Under the pieces are notes generated by a model, which was not told the origin of the DNA, ran no database searches, and saw only the letters and a program-made list of their open reading frames with translations. A program made the translations under genes and the position numbers. Of a stretch of 64,000 nt of DNA, positions 50,178 to 58,999 are shown piece by piece; position 1 is the first letter of the stretch; each line of letters starts with the position of its first letter. The stretch comes from Shewanella sp. Choline-02u-19 (GTDB taxonomy: Bacteria > Pseudomonadota > Gammaproteobacteria > Enterobacterales > Shewanellaceae): assembly GCF_002836205.1 (NCBI RefSeq), contig NZ_PJBE01000013.1, forward strand, positions 62,001 through 126,000, written 5' to 3'.

Positions 50178-50807
50178 ATGTCAGGTAAAAAACGAACCGC
50201 CAGCTCTTCACGCTGGATGCAAGAACATTTCGATGATCACTATGTCAAGTTAGCGCAAAAGCGCGGCTTTAGGTCGCGAGCGGCCTTTAAGATAGAGGAG
50301 ATCCAAGAGAAAGATAAACTTATACGATCCGGCATGACTGTGGTCGATTTAGGCGCAGCACCTGGAGGATGGTCGCAAGTGGTTGTTAAACTTGCTGGCG
50401 ACAAAGGTAAAGTGATCGCGTGCGATATTTTACCTATGGACCCGATTGTTGGGGTCGATTTCCTACAAGGTGATTTCCGCGAAGAGAACGTACTTGAAGC
50501 GCTGCTGACGCGAGTTGGTGATGCTAAAGTGGATGTCGTATTATCTGATATGGCGCCAAACATGAGTGGTACTGGCGGGGTCGATCAACCTCGTGCTATG
50601 TATTTAGTCGAACTCGCATTAGATATGTGCCATCAAGTTTTGGCACCTAATGGCTGTTTTGCTGTTAAAGTCTTTCAGGGGGAGGGCTTTGACGAGTACA
50701 TGAAATTAGTTAAACAAGCATTTAAAACCGTTAAAACACGTAAGCCGGATTCATCGCGAGCACGATCACGTGAGGTCTATCTTGTGGCGACGGGGTACAA
50801 GTTATAG
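50178..50807 (+). CDS. rlmE: 23S rRNA 2'-O-ribose U2552 methyltransferase RlmE
   Basis: RlmE (FtsJ/RrmJ) methylates U2552 in 23S rRNA of the 50S subunit using SAM. The 209-residue protein has the SAM motif VVDLGAAPGGWSQV (about residues 55-68), DILPMDPIVGVDFLQGD, the catalytic DMAPNMSGTGGVDQPR (Asp) and AVKVFQGEGF (Lys). It has the conserved K-D-K-E type tetrad, starting with SRAAFKIEEIQEK. ftsH follows 61 bp later, as in E. coli. Confidence 0.97.
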   Translation: MSGKKRTASSSRWMQEHFDDHYVKLAQKRGFRSRAAFKIEEIQEKDKLIRSGMTVVDLGAAPGGWSQVVVKLAGDKGKVIACDILPMDPIVGVDFLQGDFREENVLEALLTRVGDAKVDVVLSDMAPNMSGTGGVDQPRAMYLVELALDMCHQVLAPNGCFAVKVFQGEGFDEYMKLVKQAFKTVKTRKPDSSRARSREVYLVATGYKL

Positions 50808-50868
50808 TAATCTATCGTAAGTACTCTAACATTAGTTTTCGAAAGACTTTAAAAAGAGGTCGAGTAAT

Positions 50869-52821
50869 TTGAGTGACATGGCTAAAAATTTAATTCTCTG
50901 GGTTGTCATCGCGGTTGTGTTGATGGCAGTGTTTCAGGGCTATTCCCCCTCTTCTTCTACCAAGCAGAAGATGGATTATTCTACCTTTTTAGACGATGTT
51001 CGTGACGGGCAGATTAATACTGTCGAAGTGAAAAGCGATCAACGTACGATTGAAGGAACAAAGCGTACTGGAGAGAAGTTCACCACGATTATGCCAATGC
51101 CAGATCTTGACTTGATCAATGATCTAGCCCGTAAAGGCATTATGATGAAAGGACAAGAAGCAGAAGAGTCGGGTTTCTTAACTCAAATCTTTATCTCTTG
51201 GTTCCCTATGCTGCTGCTTATCGGGGTATGGATTTTCTTCATGCGTCAGATGCAAGGCGGTGGTGGTAAAGGCGCAATGTCATTTGGTAAGAGTAAAGCC
51301 AAATTGATGAGCGAAGACCAAATTAAAACGACTTTTGCTGACGTTGCTGGTTGTGACGAAGCGAAAGAAGACGTTAAAGAATTGGTTGATTACTTAAAAG
51401 AGCCAACGCGTTTCCAAAAGTTAGGCGGACGAATTCCTACTGGTGTGTTACTTGTTGGCCCACCAGGTACCGGTAAGACGCTAATTGCTAAAGCCATTGC
51501 GGGTGAAGCTAAAGTGCCTTTCTTTACCATTTCAGGTTCAGACTTCGTTGAAATGTTTGTGGGTGTTGGTGCATCTCGAGTCCGTGACATGTTTGAGCAA
51601 GCTAAAAAGTCTGCTCCCTGCATTATCTTCATTGATGAAATTGATGCCGTAGGTCGCCAGCGTGGTGCGGGTGTTGGTGGTGGTCATGATGAACGTGAGC
51701 AAACATTGAACCAACTACTGGTTGAAATGGATGGTTTTGAAGGCAACGAAGGCGTCATTGTCATCGCCGCGACTAACCGTCCAGACGTGTTAGATGCAGC
51801 GTTACTACGTCCAGGTCGTTTTGACCGTCAAGTTGTTGTGGGTCTGCCTGACGTTCGTGGTCGTGAGCAAATTCTTAAAGTCCATATGCGCAAAGTGCCA
51901 TTGGCTGACGGTGTTAAGGCAAGTGTTATTGCTCGTGGTACGCCAGGTTTCTCTGGTGCAGACCTTGCTAACCTTGTCAACGAAGCGGCATTATTTGCAG
52001 CTCGTAACAGTCGCCGCGTCGTGGGCATGGAAGAGTTCGAAAGTGCTAAAGACAAGATCATGATGGGTGCAGAGCGCCGCACTATGGTGATGTCTGAAGC
52101 TGAAAAAGAGATGACCGCTTACCATGAAGCAGGTCATGCGATTGTCGGTTGTTTAGTGCCAGAGCATGATCCTGTGCATAAGGTGACTATTATTCCACGC
52201 GGTCGAGCGTTGGGTGTGACTTTCTTTTTGCCTGAAGCGGATGCTATTAGCCAAAGCAGACAGAAACTAGAAAGCCAGATTTCAGTTGCCTATGGTGGCC
52301 GTTTAGCCGAAGAGATTATCTACGGTAGCCAGAAAGTGTCTACGGGTGCTTCGCAGGATATTAAATATGCGACATCAATAGCACGTAATATGGTGACCCA
52401 GTGGGGCTTCTCTGACAAGTTAGGCCCAGTACTCTATGCTGAAGATGAGAATGAAGTCTTCCTTGGACGCAGCATGGGTAAGTCGCAACATATGTCAGAT
52501 GACACTGCGCGTATTATCGATGCTGAAGTTAAGCTGCTGATATCGTCCAACTACGATAGAGCGCAAGTGTATCTTACCGAGAATATGGACATCCTTCATG
52601 CGATGAAAGATGCGCTGATGAAGTATGAAACGATAGACTCGAATCAAATTGATGATTTGATGAAACGTCGTGAAGTGCGTTTACCTGCTGAATGGGAAAA
52701 AGATAAGCAGTCTAAGGATAATGACAGTAATGACGCTTCTTCTGAAAAGAAAGAAGATGTTAAGGATACTGAAGATAGTCAAACGGATGTAAGTGATGCG
52801 GACGAATCACCTGCTAAGTAA
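50869..52821 (+). CDS. ftsH: ATP-dependent zinc metalloprotease FtsH
   Basis: FtsH is the membrane AAA+ protease that degrades sigma-32, LpxC, SecY and other substrates. The 650-residue protein has two membrane helices (about 7-25 and 100-122) around a periplasmic domain. The Walker A is GPPGTGKT (near 198), the Walker B IIFIDEIDAVGRQ, and the second region of homology DAALLRPGRFDRQ. The zinc site is H419-E-A-G-H423. The TTG at 50869 is the chosen start, since AAAGAGG lies about 10 bp upstream; the ATG at 50878 is the alternative. A charged, Asp/Ser-rich tail closes the protein. Confidence 0.97.
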   Translation: MSDMAKNLILWVVIAVVLMAVFQGYSPSSSTKQKMDYSTFLDDVRDGQINTVEVKSDQRTIEGTKRTGEKFTTIMPMPDLDLINDLARKGIMMKGQEAEESGFLTQIFISWFPMLLLIGVWIFFMRQMQGGGGKGAMSFGKSKAKLMSEDQIKTTFADVAGCDEAKEDVKELVDYLKEPTRFQKLGGRIPTGVLLVGPPGTGKTLIAKAIAGEAKVPFFTISGSDFVEMFVGVGASRVRDMFEQAKKSAPCIIFIDEIDAVGRQRGAGVGGGHDEREQTLNQLLVEMDGFEGNEGVIVIAATNRPDVLDAALLRPGRFDRQVVVGLPDVRGREQILKVHMRKVPLADGVKASVIARGTPGFSGADLANLVNEAALFAARNSRRVVGMEEFESAKDKIMMGAERRTMVMSEAEKEMTAYHEAGHAIVGCLVPEHDPVHKVTIIPRGRALGVTFFLPEADAISQSRQKLESQISVAYGGRLAEEIIYGSQKVSTGASQDIKYATSIARNMVTQWGFSDKLGPVLYAEDENEVFLGRSMGKSQHMSDDTARIIDAEVKLLISSNYDRAQVYLTENMDILHAMKDALMKYETIDSNQIDDLMKRREVRLPAEWEKDKQSKDNDSNDASSEKKEDVKDTEDSQTDVSDADESPAK

Positions 52822-52838
52822 TCTTTAGACAATTTTAG

Positions 52839-52859
52839 AAGACCCCTTTATGGGGTTTT
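52839..52859 (+). terminator. Weak terminator or attenuator between ftsH and folP
   Basis: AAGACCCC-TTTAT-GGGGTTTT ends 21 bp before the folP start. The stem is short, so partial read-through into folP-glmM is likely. Confidence 0.5.
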
Positions 52860-52879
52860 CTTGTTTATGGAGCTTTATT

Positions 52880-53722
52880 TTGTCGATATTAACTAGTGGT
52901 GATAAAGCGTTAGATTTATCCACTGCCGTGATTATGGGGATCCTTAATGTTACCCCAGATTCTTTTTCTGACGGTGGCGAGTTCGCCTCAATAGCGAGCG
53001 CCTGCCATCAAGCCGATACTATGGTTGCTCAAGGGGCGACTTTTATTGATATTGGTGGCGAGTCTACAAGACCGGGGGCTAAGGATGTCTCTGAAGCTGA
53101 TGAGCTCGACCGAGTTATTCCGCTGATAGAGTATGTCGCTAAAACTCATAATGTATGGATCTCAATCGATACTAGCAAGCCTGTGGTAATGAGAGCCGCT
53201 GTTGCTGCGGGGGCGCACCTGATTAATGATGTTCGGGCACTGCAAGAACCTGGTGCATTAGTGGCGGCAGCTGAGCTTGGCGTCCCTGTTTGCCTAATGC
53301 ATATGCAAGGTCAACCTCGAACCATGCAACAAGCGCCAGTTTATGAAGACGTTGTTAAGGATATCGCTCAGTTTTTTGAGTGGCGTATTGAGGCTTGTCT
53401 TCAAGCGGGAGTCAAACGAGCGAATATTGTGCTCGATCCAGGATTTGGTTTTGGCAAGTCATTAGCGCATAATTACGAAATACTGCAGCGTTTAGCTGAA
53501 TTGAGTACATTTGAGCTGCCAATTTTGGCTGGAATGTCTCGAAAAAGCATGTTTGGGCAACTACTTAATCGTGAAGTGTCACAAAGACTAAGTGCCTCCC
53601 TTGCTGCTAATATGTTGGCAGTACAGGCGGGCGCAAGTATTGTGCGAGTGCATGATGTACAAGAAACCGCCGACATGATGGCTGTGTTAAGTGCAACAAA
53701 AAATTACAAGGATTTAGGCTGA
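52880..53722 (+). CDS. folP: Dihydropteroate synthase
   Basis: FolP joins p-aminobenzoate to dihydropterin pyrophosphate in folate synthesis and is the sulfonamide target. The 280-residue protein starts best at the TTG at 52880 (GGAG at 52869-52872, and the family N-terminus LTSGDKALDLS). It has MGILNVTPDSFSDGG, the GGESTRPGA pterin loop, NDVRALQEPG, VCLMHMQGQPRTMQ and LDPGFGFGKSLAHN. An upstream ATG at 52850 lies before the weak hairpin and adds unrelated residues. glmM follows 83 bp later. Confidence 0.95.
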   Translation: MSILTSGDKALDLSTAVIMGILNVTPDSFSDGGEFASIASACHQADTMVAQGATFIDIGGESTRPGAKDVSEADELDRVIPLIEYVAKTHNVWISIDTSKPVVMRAAVAAGAHLINDVRALQEPGALVAAAELGVPVCLMHMQGQPRTMQQAPVYEDVVKDIAQFFEWRIEACLQAGVKRANIVLDPGFGFGKSLAHNYEILQRLAELSTFELPILAGMSRKSMFGQLLNREVSQRLSASLAANMLAVQAGASIVRVHDVQETADMMAVLSATKNYKDLG

Positions 53723-53805
53723 GCACTCGCTTAGCCTAAATGAAGTATGATTGGGTAGGATCTGGGCATTCCTTTCTACCCACCGTTATTAATTTTGGAG
53801 TTTTC

Positions 53806-55143
53806 GTGAAACAAAGACAATTTTTTGGTACTGACGGTATTCGCGGTAAAGTAGGTGCGGGCAAAATGACCCCTGAGTTAGCGCTTAAGCTGGGCTGGGC
53901 TGCAGGAAGAGTGTTATCCCGAACGGGTACGCATAAAGTGATTATAGGTAAAGACACCCGCATTTCTGGTTATCTATTTGAATCAGCACTCGAGGCTGGG
54001 CTGTCAGCCGCAGGCCTTGATGTCATGCTGATAGGTCCAATGCCAACACCTGCCGTTGCTTATTTGACGCGAACATTCCGTGCAGAAGCTGGCATTGTGA
54101 TTAGTGCATCACATAATCCTTATTATGATAATGGTATTAAGTTTTTCTATACCGATGGCAGCAAACTTGATGATGCGGTAGAACTCGAAATCGAAGCAGA
54201 ATTGGAAAAGCCATTAACCTGTGTAGAGTCACACCTTTTAGGCAAAGTTTCTCGTATCGATGACGCCGCGGGTCGTTATATCGAATATTGTAAAAGTCAT
54301 TTCCCAGCAGAACAAACATTAAGTGGCTTAAAAATTGTTGTCGATTGTGCTCATGGCGCAACGTACCACATCGCCCCTAGTGTATTTAAAGAACTCGGTG
54401 CTGAAGTTGTCGCCATTGGTGATAAGCCAAATGGCTTGAACATTAATGATAATGTGGGCGCAACCTCAACGGCTAAAATTTGCGAAACTGTACTGGCAGA
54501 AAATGCCGACCTTGGTATTGCACTCGATGGTGACGGTGACCGGATCATGATGGTTAACCGCCATGGACGAGTGATTGATGGCGATGAAATTCTCTACATC
54601 TTGGCTTGTGATGCGCAAAAGCGCGGTGTACTACGGGGGGGAGTTGTCGGAACATTGATGTCTAACTTAGGCTTAGATCTTGCTCTTCAAGCGCTCGATA
54701 TTCCGTTTGTTCGTTCAAAAGTGGGCGACCGCTACGTAATGGAACTGCTCAAAGAGCACGATTGGCGTATCGGGGGGGAGAATTCTGGCCATATTTTAAA
54801 CTTAGATCATGGTACAACGGGTGATGGTATTGTAGCGGGGATCTTGGTCCTTGCTGCCATGCGTCGTCAAAATGCCAACCTAGAGGACTTAACCGTCGGT
54901 ATTACCATGCTGCCTCAAGTGTTGGTCAATGTGCGCTTTGAGGGTGCTGATGACCCATTAACGTCCGCTGAAGTGTTAGCCGCTAAAGTTGAAGTTGAAC
55001 GAAAGCTTGGCGCTAGAGGTCGAGTATTATTGCGTAAATCAGGCACTGAACCTTTGCTTCGAGTGATGGTTGAAGGTGATGATGAAAATGATGTGACCAA
55101 ATTTGCTAATGAAATTGCTGATGCAGTTCGCAACTTAGTCTAA
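53806..55143 (+). CDS. glmM: Phosphoglucosamine mutase
   Basis: GlmM converts glucosamine-6-phosphate to glucosamine-1-phosphate for peptidoglycan and LPS. The protein is 445 residues, the same as E. coli, when started at the GTG at 53806 (TTGGAG 5 bp upstream). It has FGTDGIRGKVG, the catalytic Ser102 in ISASHNP, the metal loop DGDGDR near residue 241, GGENSGHI, and the phosphate loop RKSGTEPLLRVM. The frame is open to 53740 without family similarity. Confidence 0.97.
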   Translation: MKQRQFFGTDGIRGKVGAGKMTPELALKLGWAAGRVLSRTGTHKVIIGKDTRISGYLFESALEAGLSAAGLDVMLIGPMPTPAVAYLTRTFRAEAGIVISASHNPYYDNGIKFFYTDGSKLDDAVELEIEAELEKPLTCVESHLLGKVSRIDDAAGRYIEYCKSHFPAEQTLSGLKIVVDCAHGATYHIAPSVFKELGAEVVAIGDKPNGLNINDNVGATSTAKICETVLAENADLGIALDGDGDRIMMVNRHGRVIDGDEILYILACDAQKRGVLRGGVVGTLMSNLGLDLALQALDIPFVRSKVGDRYVMELLKEHDWRIGGENSGHILNLDHGTTGDGIVAGILVLAAMRRQNANLEDLTVGITMLPQVLVNVRFEGADDPLTSAEVLAAKVEVERKLGARGRVLLRKSGTEPLLRVMVEGDDENDVTKFANEIADAVRNLV

Positions 55144-55329
55144 ATGTTCAACTGAGTTTGAGCGCATAAACGTTGATAAAGCTGTTTAAAGGAGTTGCAT
55201 TGTGAATATAACTCCTTAGTCGCGTAAAAAATATGCGTTCTCGCCTAGTTTATTAAAAATTACGCTTTTAGCTATTGTAACTTAACAAGTGGTTCGATAT
55301 TATTCACGCCGCTTTCAGAGGAGACCGTG

Positions 55330-56112
55330 ATGGCACTTAGACGTCCGATGGTTGCTGGTAATTGGAAAATGAATGGCAGTGCGCAACTTGCACAAGAGCT
55401 ATTCAAAAAATTCGCTACCAAGCTCCAAAATGATTCAGCTGAAGTGGTATTGTGTCCGCCTTCTATTTACTTAGAAAGTGTTCGACAGCTGCTAGATGAA
55501 AATAAAGAAGCCTTAAACGGTTGTCTTGTCAGAATGGGTTCGCAGAATGTCAGTCAACATGACTTCGGAGCTTATACTGGTGAAATATCTGGGCAGATGT
55601 TAAAAGATTCAGGATGCCGGTATGTTATTATCGGACATTCAGAACGTCGCCGTATGTACGGAGAGACGAGTGACATCGTAGCAGAGAAATTTGCTGCTGC
55701 TCAAAAACATGGTTTGACGCCAATATTATGTGTTGGTGAGTCAGGTCCAGCTCGTGAAGCAAGAAGAACTTTTGAAGTTATTGCCGAAGAGTTAGATATT
55801 GTCATTGAAAAAAATGGCACCATGGCTTTTGACAACGCTATTATCGCCTATGAGCCGCTTTGGGCTGTAGGAACAGGTAAGAGTGCTACACCAGAGCAGG
55901 CACAAGAAGTTCATGCGTTTATTCGCAAACGCCTGTCTGAAGTTTCTCCCTTTATCGGAGAAAATATCAGGATTTTGTACGGTGGTAGCGTAACACCGAG
56001 TAATGCTGCGGATTTATTTGCGCAGCCTGATGTAGACGGTGGCTTGATTGGCGGTGTAAGCCTCAATGCTACTGAATTTCTCAGTCTATGTACGATAGCG
56101 ATGAGCGCATAA
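55330..56112 (+). CDS. tpiA: Triose-phosphate isomerase
   Basis: TpiA interconverts dihydroxyacetone phosphate and glyceraldehyde 3-phosphate. The 260-residue protein has the substrate Lys13 in GNWKMN, the catalytic His103 in IIGHSERR, and the catalytic glutamate in AYEPLWAVGTGK. The GGSV phosphate loop and the DGGLIGG motif follow. The ATG at 55330 is better spaced from GAGGAG (55318-55323) than the GTG one codon earlier. tpiA beside secG is seen in several gammaproteobacteria. Confidence 0.97.
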   Translation: MALRRPMVAGNWKMNGSAQLAQELFKKFATKLQNDSAEVVLCPPSIYLESVRQLLDENKEALNGCLVRMGSQNVSQHDFGAYTGEISGQMLKDSGCRYVIIGHSERRRMYGETSDIVAEKFAAAQKHGLTPILCVGESGPAREARRTFEVIAEELDIVIEKNGTMAFDNAIIAYEPLWAVGTGKSATPEQAQEVHAFIRKRLSEVSPFIGENIRILYGGSVTPSNAADLFAQPDVDGGLIGGVSLNATEFLSLCTIAMSA

Positions 56113-56114
56113 AT

Positions 56115-56450
56115 ATGTATGAAGTTCTAATGGTTATATACTTGTTGGTTGCTATAGGTCTAGTAGGACTTATTTTAATCCAGCAAGGTAAGGGTGCAGA
56201 TATGGGAGCCTCTTTTGGCGCCGGCGCATCAAATACTCTGTTTGGTTCATCAGGTTCTGGTAACTTCTTGACTCGTTCAACAGCTGTTTTAGCAATTGGT
56301 TTTTTTGCTCTAAGTTTAACCATTGGTAACTTAAGTGCAAATCACACACAATCTGAAGACGCTTGGAACGATTTAGGTAGCGATGCAGCACAAGCTGTTG
56401 AGCAAGTTCAGCAAGAAGCTGCAAAGTCAGAAGATAAAATCCCTGACTAA
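56115..56450 (+). CDS. secG: Preprotein translocase subunit SecG
   Basis: SecG is the small subunit of the SecYEG channel. The 111-residue protein has two membrane helices (about 2-21 and 50-70) separated by a cytoplasmic loop with LILIQQGKGADMGASFGAGAS, the family signature, and SGSGNFLTR. A Gln/Ala/Glu-rich tail follows. The start at 56115 comes 2 bp after tpiA; an in-frame ATG at 56088 lies inside tpiA. The gap to the tRNA holds an inverted repeat CTATTAATC-GATT-GATTAATAG (56471-56492). Confidence 0.95.
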   Translation: MYEVLMVIYLLVAIGLVGLILIQQGKGADMGASFGAGASNTLFGSSGSGNFLTRSTAVLAIGFFALSLTIGNLSANHTQSEDAWNDLGSDAAQAVEQVQQEAAKSEDKIPD

Positions 56451-56559
56451 CCCATAGATTTTTATGGGGACTATTAATCGATTGATTAATAGAGATTGTT
56501 TAAATGACTATTAACCTCTTAACGTAGTCATTAGTAAAAACAATCGATGTACAAATTAT

Positions 56560-56646
56560 GCGGATGTGGTGGAATTGGTAGACACGCCAGCTTGAGGGGC
56601 TGGTGAGCGCAAGCTCGTGGGGGTTCAAGTCCCCCCATCCGCACCA
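56560..56646 (+). tRNA. leuU: tRNA-Leu (anticodon GAG)
   Basis: The 87-nt gene has an acceptor stem GCGGATG pairing with CATCCGC and an encoded CCA end. The anticodon stem CCAGC/GCTGG encloses the loop TTGAGGG, giving anticodon GAG at 56594-56596. The long variable arm (GAGCGCAAGCTC) is typical of leucine tRNAs. Its place after secG and before metY equals leuU of E. coli. Confidence 0.97.
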
Positions 56647-56751
56647 AATCTTTGATTTTGTTTAATGACCAAGTCAAAGATAATAAAGTGGTATATAAAG
56701 CGCTTTATTATTGCAAGTCGAGGTAATTCTCAATATACTTGCACAAGTTGT

Positions 56752-56828
<77 letters not shown>

Positions 56829-56881
56829 GCTTCCCAGTAAAGGATTTAGATCCTATACTGTTACAGGTTTCTGGATATATC

Positions 56882-56974
56882 AACCTCGTCATTACGGGGT
56901 TTTTTGTTATCTGGGAGTTACAAAACGGTCATGAAAGTGACTTTTTACTGGGGCTAATTAGGCCCTTTTTTGTT
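56882..56974 (+). promoter_or_regulatory. rimP leader with two terminator-like hairpins
   Basis: Hairpin 1 is AACCTCG-TCATTA-CGGGGTT followed by T (56882-56906). Hairpin 2 is GGGC-TAATTAG-GCCC with a T run (56951-56973). They sit between metY and rimP, where gammaproteobacteria carry the rimP-leader attenuator. They probably limit read-through from the tRNA into the nusA-infB operon. Confidence 0.6.
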
Positions 56975-56990
56975 TTTCTGAGGGGTAACC

Positions 56991-57446
56991 TTGGCTACAT
57001 TAGAACGCAAACTGGTAGAGATGCTCAAAGCGCCAGTTGAAGCATTAGGTCACGAGCTCTGGGGCTTGGAATATATTCAAGCAGGTAAGCACTCTATCTT
57101 GCGTCTATATATAGACAATGAAAAAGGTATTTTTGTTGATGACTGTGCCGATACCAGTCGTCAAGTTAGTGCTGTTATGGATGTTGAAGACCCAATTTCA
57201 ACTGAGTACACGCTAGAAGTTTCTTCGCCTGGTGTCGATCGGCCATTGTTCACTGCTGAACAATATCTGCTCTATACCGGCGAAACTGTAAAAGTACAAT
57301 TAACGATGCCTGTCGCAGGCGGTCGTAATTTGAAAGGTACCGTTATTGGCGTCGAGGGGCAAATGCTCACTCTGTCAGTAGAGGGTAATGAACTGATAGT
57401 TGCTTTGGATAACATCCGTAAAGGCAATTTAATCGCTAAGTTTTGA
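56991..57446 (+). CDS. rimP: Ribosome maturation factor RimP
   Basis: RimP helps 30S subunit assembly. The 151-residue protein starts at a TTG (ATLERKLVEMLKAPVEALGHELWGLEY) with GAGGGG upstream. It has VDDCADTSRQVSAVMD, the conserved YTLEVSSPGVDRPL (about residues 73-86) and a C-terminal Sm-like domain ending LDNIRKGNLI. The length is normal. nusA follows 27 bp later. Confidence 0.96.
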   Translation: MATLERKLVEMLKAPVEALGHELWGLEYIQAGKHSILRLYIDNEKGIFVDDCADTSRQVSAVMDVEDPISTEYTLEVSSPGVDRPLFTAEQYLLYTGETVKVQLTMPVAGGRNLKGTVIGVEGQMLTLSVEGNELIVALDNIRKGNLIAKF

Positions 57447-57473
57447 TGAATTCAAGGTGAACGAGGCAAGAGA

Positions 57474-58973
57474 ATGAATAAAGAGATCCTGCTAGTCGCT
57501 GAGGCTGTTTCGAATGAAAAAGGTGTACCACGCGAAAAGATTTTTGAAGCGTTGGAAGTTGCACTAGCCACAGCAACCAAGAAAAAATATGAAGGTGACA
57601 TCGAAGTTCGTGTTGCTATTGATCGCAAAACTGGTGCCTATGAAACATTCCGTCGTTGGATGGTTGTTGAAGACACTGGCGAGCCATTAGAAAACCCTTT
57701 CCGTGAAATTACTCTCGAAGCGGCAGTATATGATGAACCTGAAATTGAGCTTGGCGGCTTTATTGAAGATGAAATCGATTCAGTAGCATTCGACCGTGTT
57801 ACGACGCAAACGGCAAAGCAAGTTATCGTACAAAAAGTACGTGAAGCTGAACGCGCTCAGATTGTTGACCAATTTCGCGATCGCGAAGGTGAGTTAATTG
57901 TCGGTGTGGTTAAGAAAAGTAATCGCGAAAGTGTTGTTGTTGATTTGGGCGGTAATGCCGATGGCGTATTGTTCAAAGAAGACTTGCTCACTCGTGAGTC
58001 TTTCCGACCAGGTGATCGTGTACGTGCATTGCTTTACTCTGTACGTCCAGAAGCGCGTGGCGCTCAGTTATTTCTAACACGCACTAAGTCTGAAATGCTG
58101 ATTGAGCTTTTCCGTGTTGAAGTACCTGAAATTGCCGATGAGATGATCGAAATCATGGGCGCAGCTCGTGATCCAGGTTCACGTGCAAAGATTGCAGTAA
58201 AATCTAACGACCGTCGTATCGATCCTATCGGTGCGTGTGTTGGTATGCGTGGCGCACGTGTTCAAGCCGTTTCAAACGAGCTTGGCGGTGAGCGTGTTGA
58301 TATCGTTCTTTGGGACGATAACCCAGCGCAATATGTTATTAACTGTATGGCACCTGCTGACGTGGCGTCAATCATCGTAGATGAAGACAACCACTCAATG
58401 GATATCGCTGTAGAGGCTGATAGCCTAGCGCAAGCAATTGGTCGTAATGGTCAGAATATTCGTCTAGCGACTCAACTGTCTGGTTGGGAACTAAACGTCA
58501 TGACGGTTAATGACATGAAAGTTAAGCACCAAGCGGAAAGCGCTAAAGTGGTTAATTTACTGATTCAGGCGCTAGACGTTGATGAACAGTTTGCTCAAGT
58601 TCTGGCTGACGAAGGCTTTACCTCTTTAGAAGAGATTGCTTACGTACCAACATCAGAACTATTAGAAATAGATGGATTTGACGAAGATACCGTCGAGTCT
58701 TTAAGAGAACGTGCAAAAGCGGCGATCTCGACTCGCGCACTTGCGACTGAGGAAGCACTTGACGGTGTTTCACCAAGTGATGACCTTCTAGCGTTAGAAG
58801 GTTTGGATAAACACTCGGCATTCGTAATGGCAAGCAAAGGCGTAATCACGCTAGAAGATTTAGCCGAACAAGGCATTGATGATTTGATCGAAATTGTAGA
58901 ATTAACAGAAGCAAAAGCAGGTGAGCTCATTATGGCTGCCCGTAATATCTGTTGGTTTGGCGAAGAAGCATAA
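57474..58973 (+). CDS. nusA: Transcription termination/antitermination factor NusA
   Basis: NusA binds RNA polymerase and modulates pausing, termination and antitermination. The 499-residue protein has the N-terminal RNAP-binding domain (1-125), S1 domain (about 135-200), two KH domains (about 200-345, with RIDPIGACVGMRGARVQAVSNEL and IGRNGQNIRLATQLSGWE), and two C-terminal acidic repeats (helix-hairpin-helix type, about 365-495). The two repeats are the gammaproteobacterial form. It overlaps no neighbour; infB follows 26 bp later. Confidence 0.97.
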   Translation: MNKEILLVAEAVSNEKGVPREKIFEALEVALATATKKKYEGDIEVRVAIDRKTGAYETFRRWMVVEDTGEPLENPFREITLEAAVYDEPEIELGGFIEDEIDSVAFDRVTTQTAKQVIVQKVREAERAQIVDQFRDREGELIVGVVKKSNRESVVVDLGGNADGVLFKEDLLTRESFRPGDRVRALLYSVRPEARGAQLFLTRTKSEMLIELFRVEVPEIADEMIEIMGAARDPGSRAKIAVKSNDRRIDPIGACVGMRGARVQAVSNELGGERVDIVLWDDNPAQYVINCMAPADVASIIVDEDNHSMDIAVEADSLAQAIGRNGQNIRLATQLSGWELNVMTVNDMKVKHQAESAKVVNLLIQALDVDEQFAQVLADEGFTSLEEIAYVPTSELLEIDGFDEDTVESLRERAKAAISTRALATEEALDGVSPSDDLLALEGLDKHSAFVMASKGVITLEDLAEQGIDDLIEIVELTEAKAGELIMAARNICWFGEEA

Positions 58974-58999
58974 GTCGATCAACAGAGGGGAATTTATAC

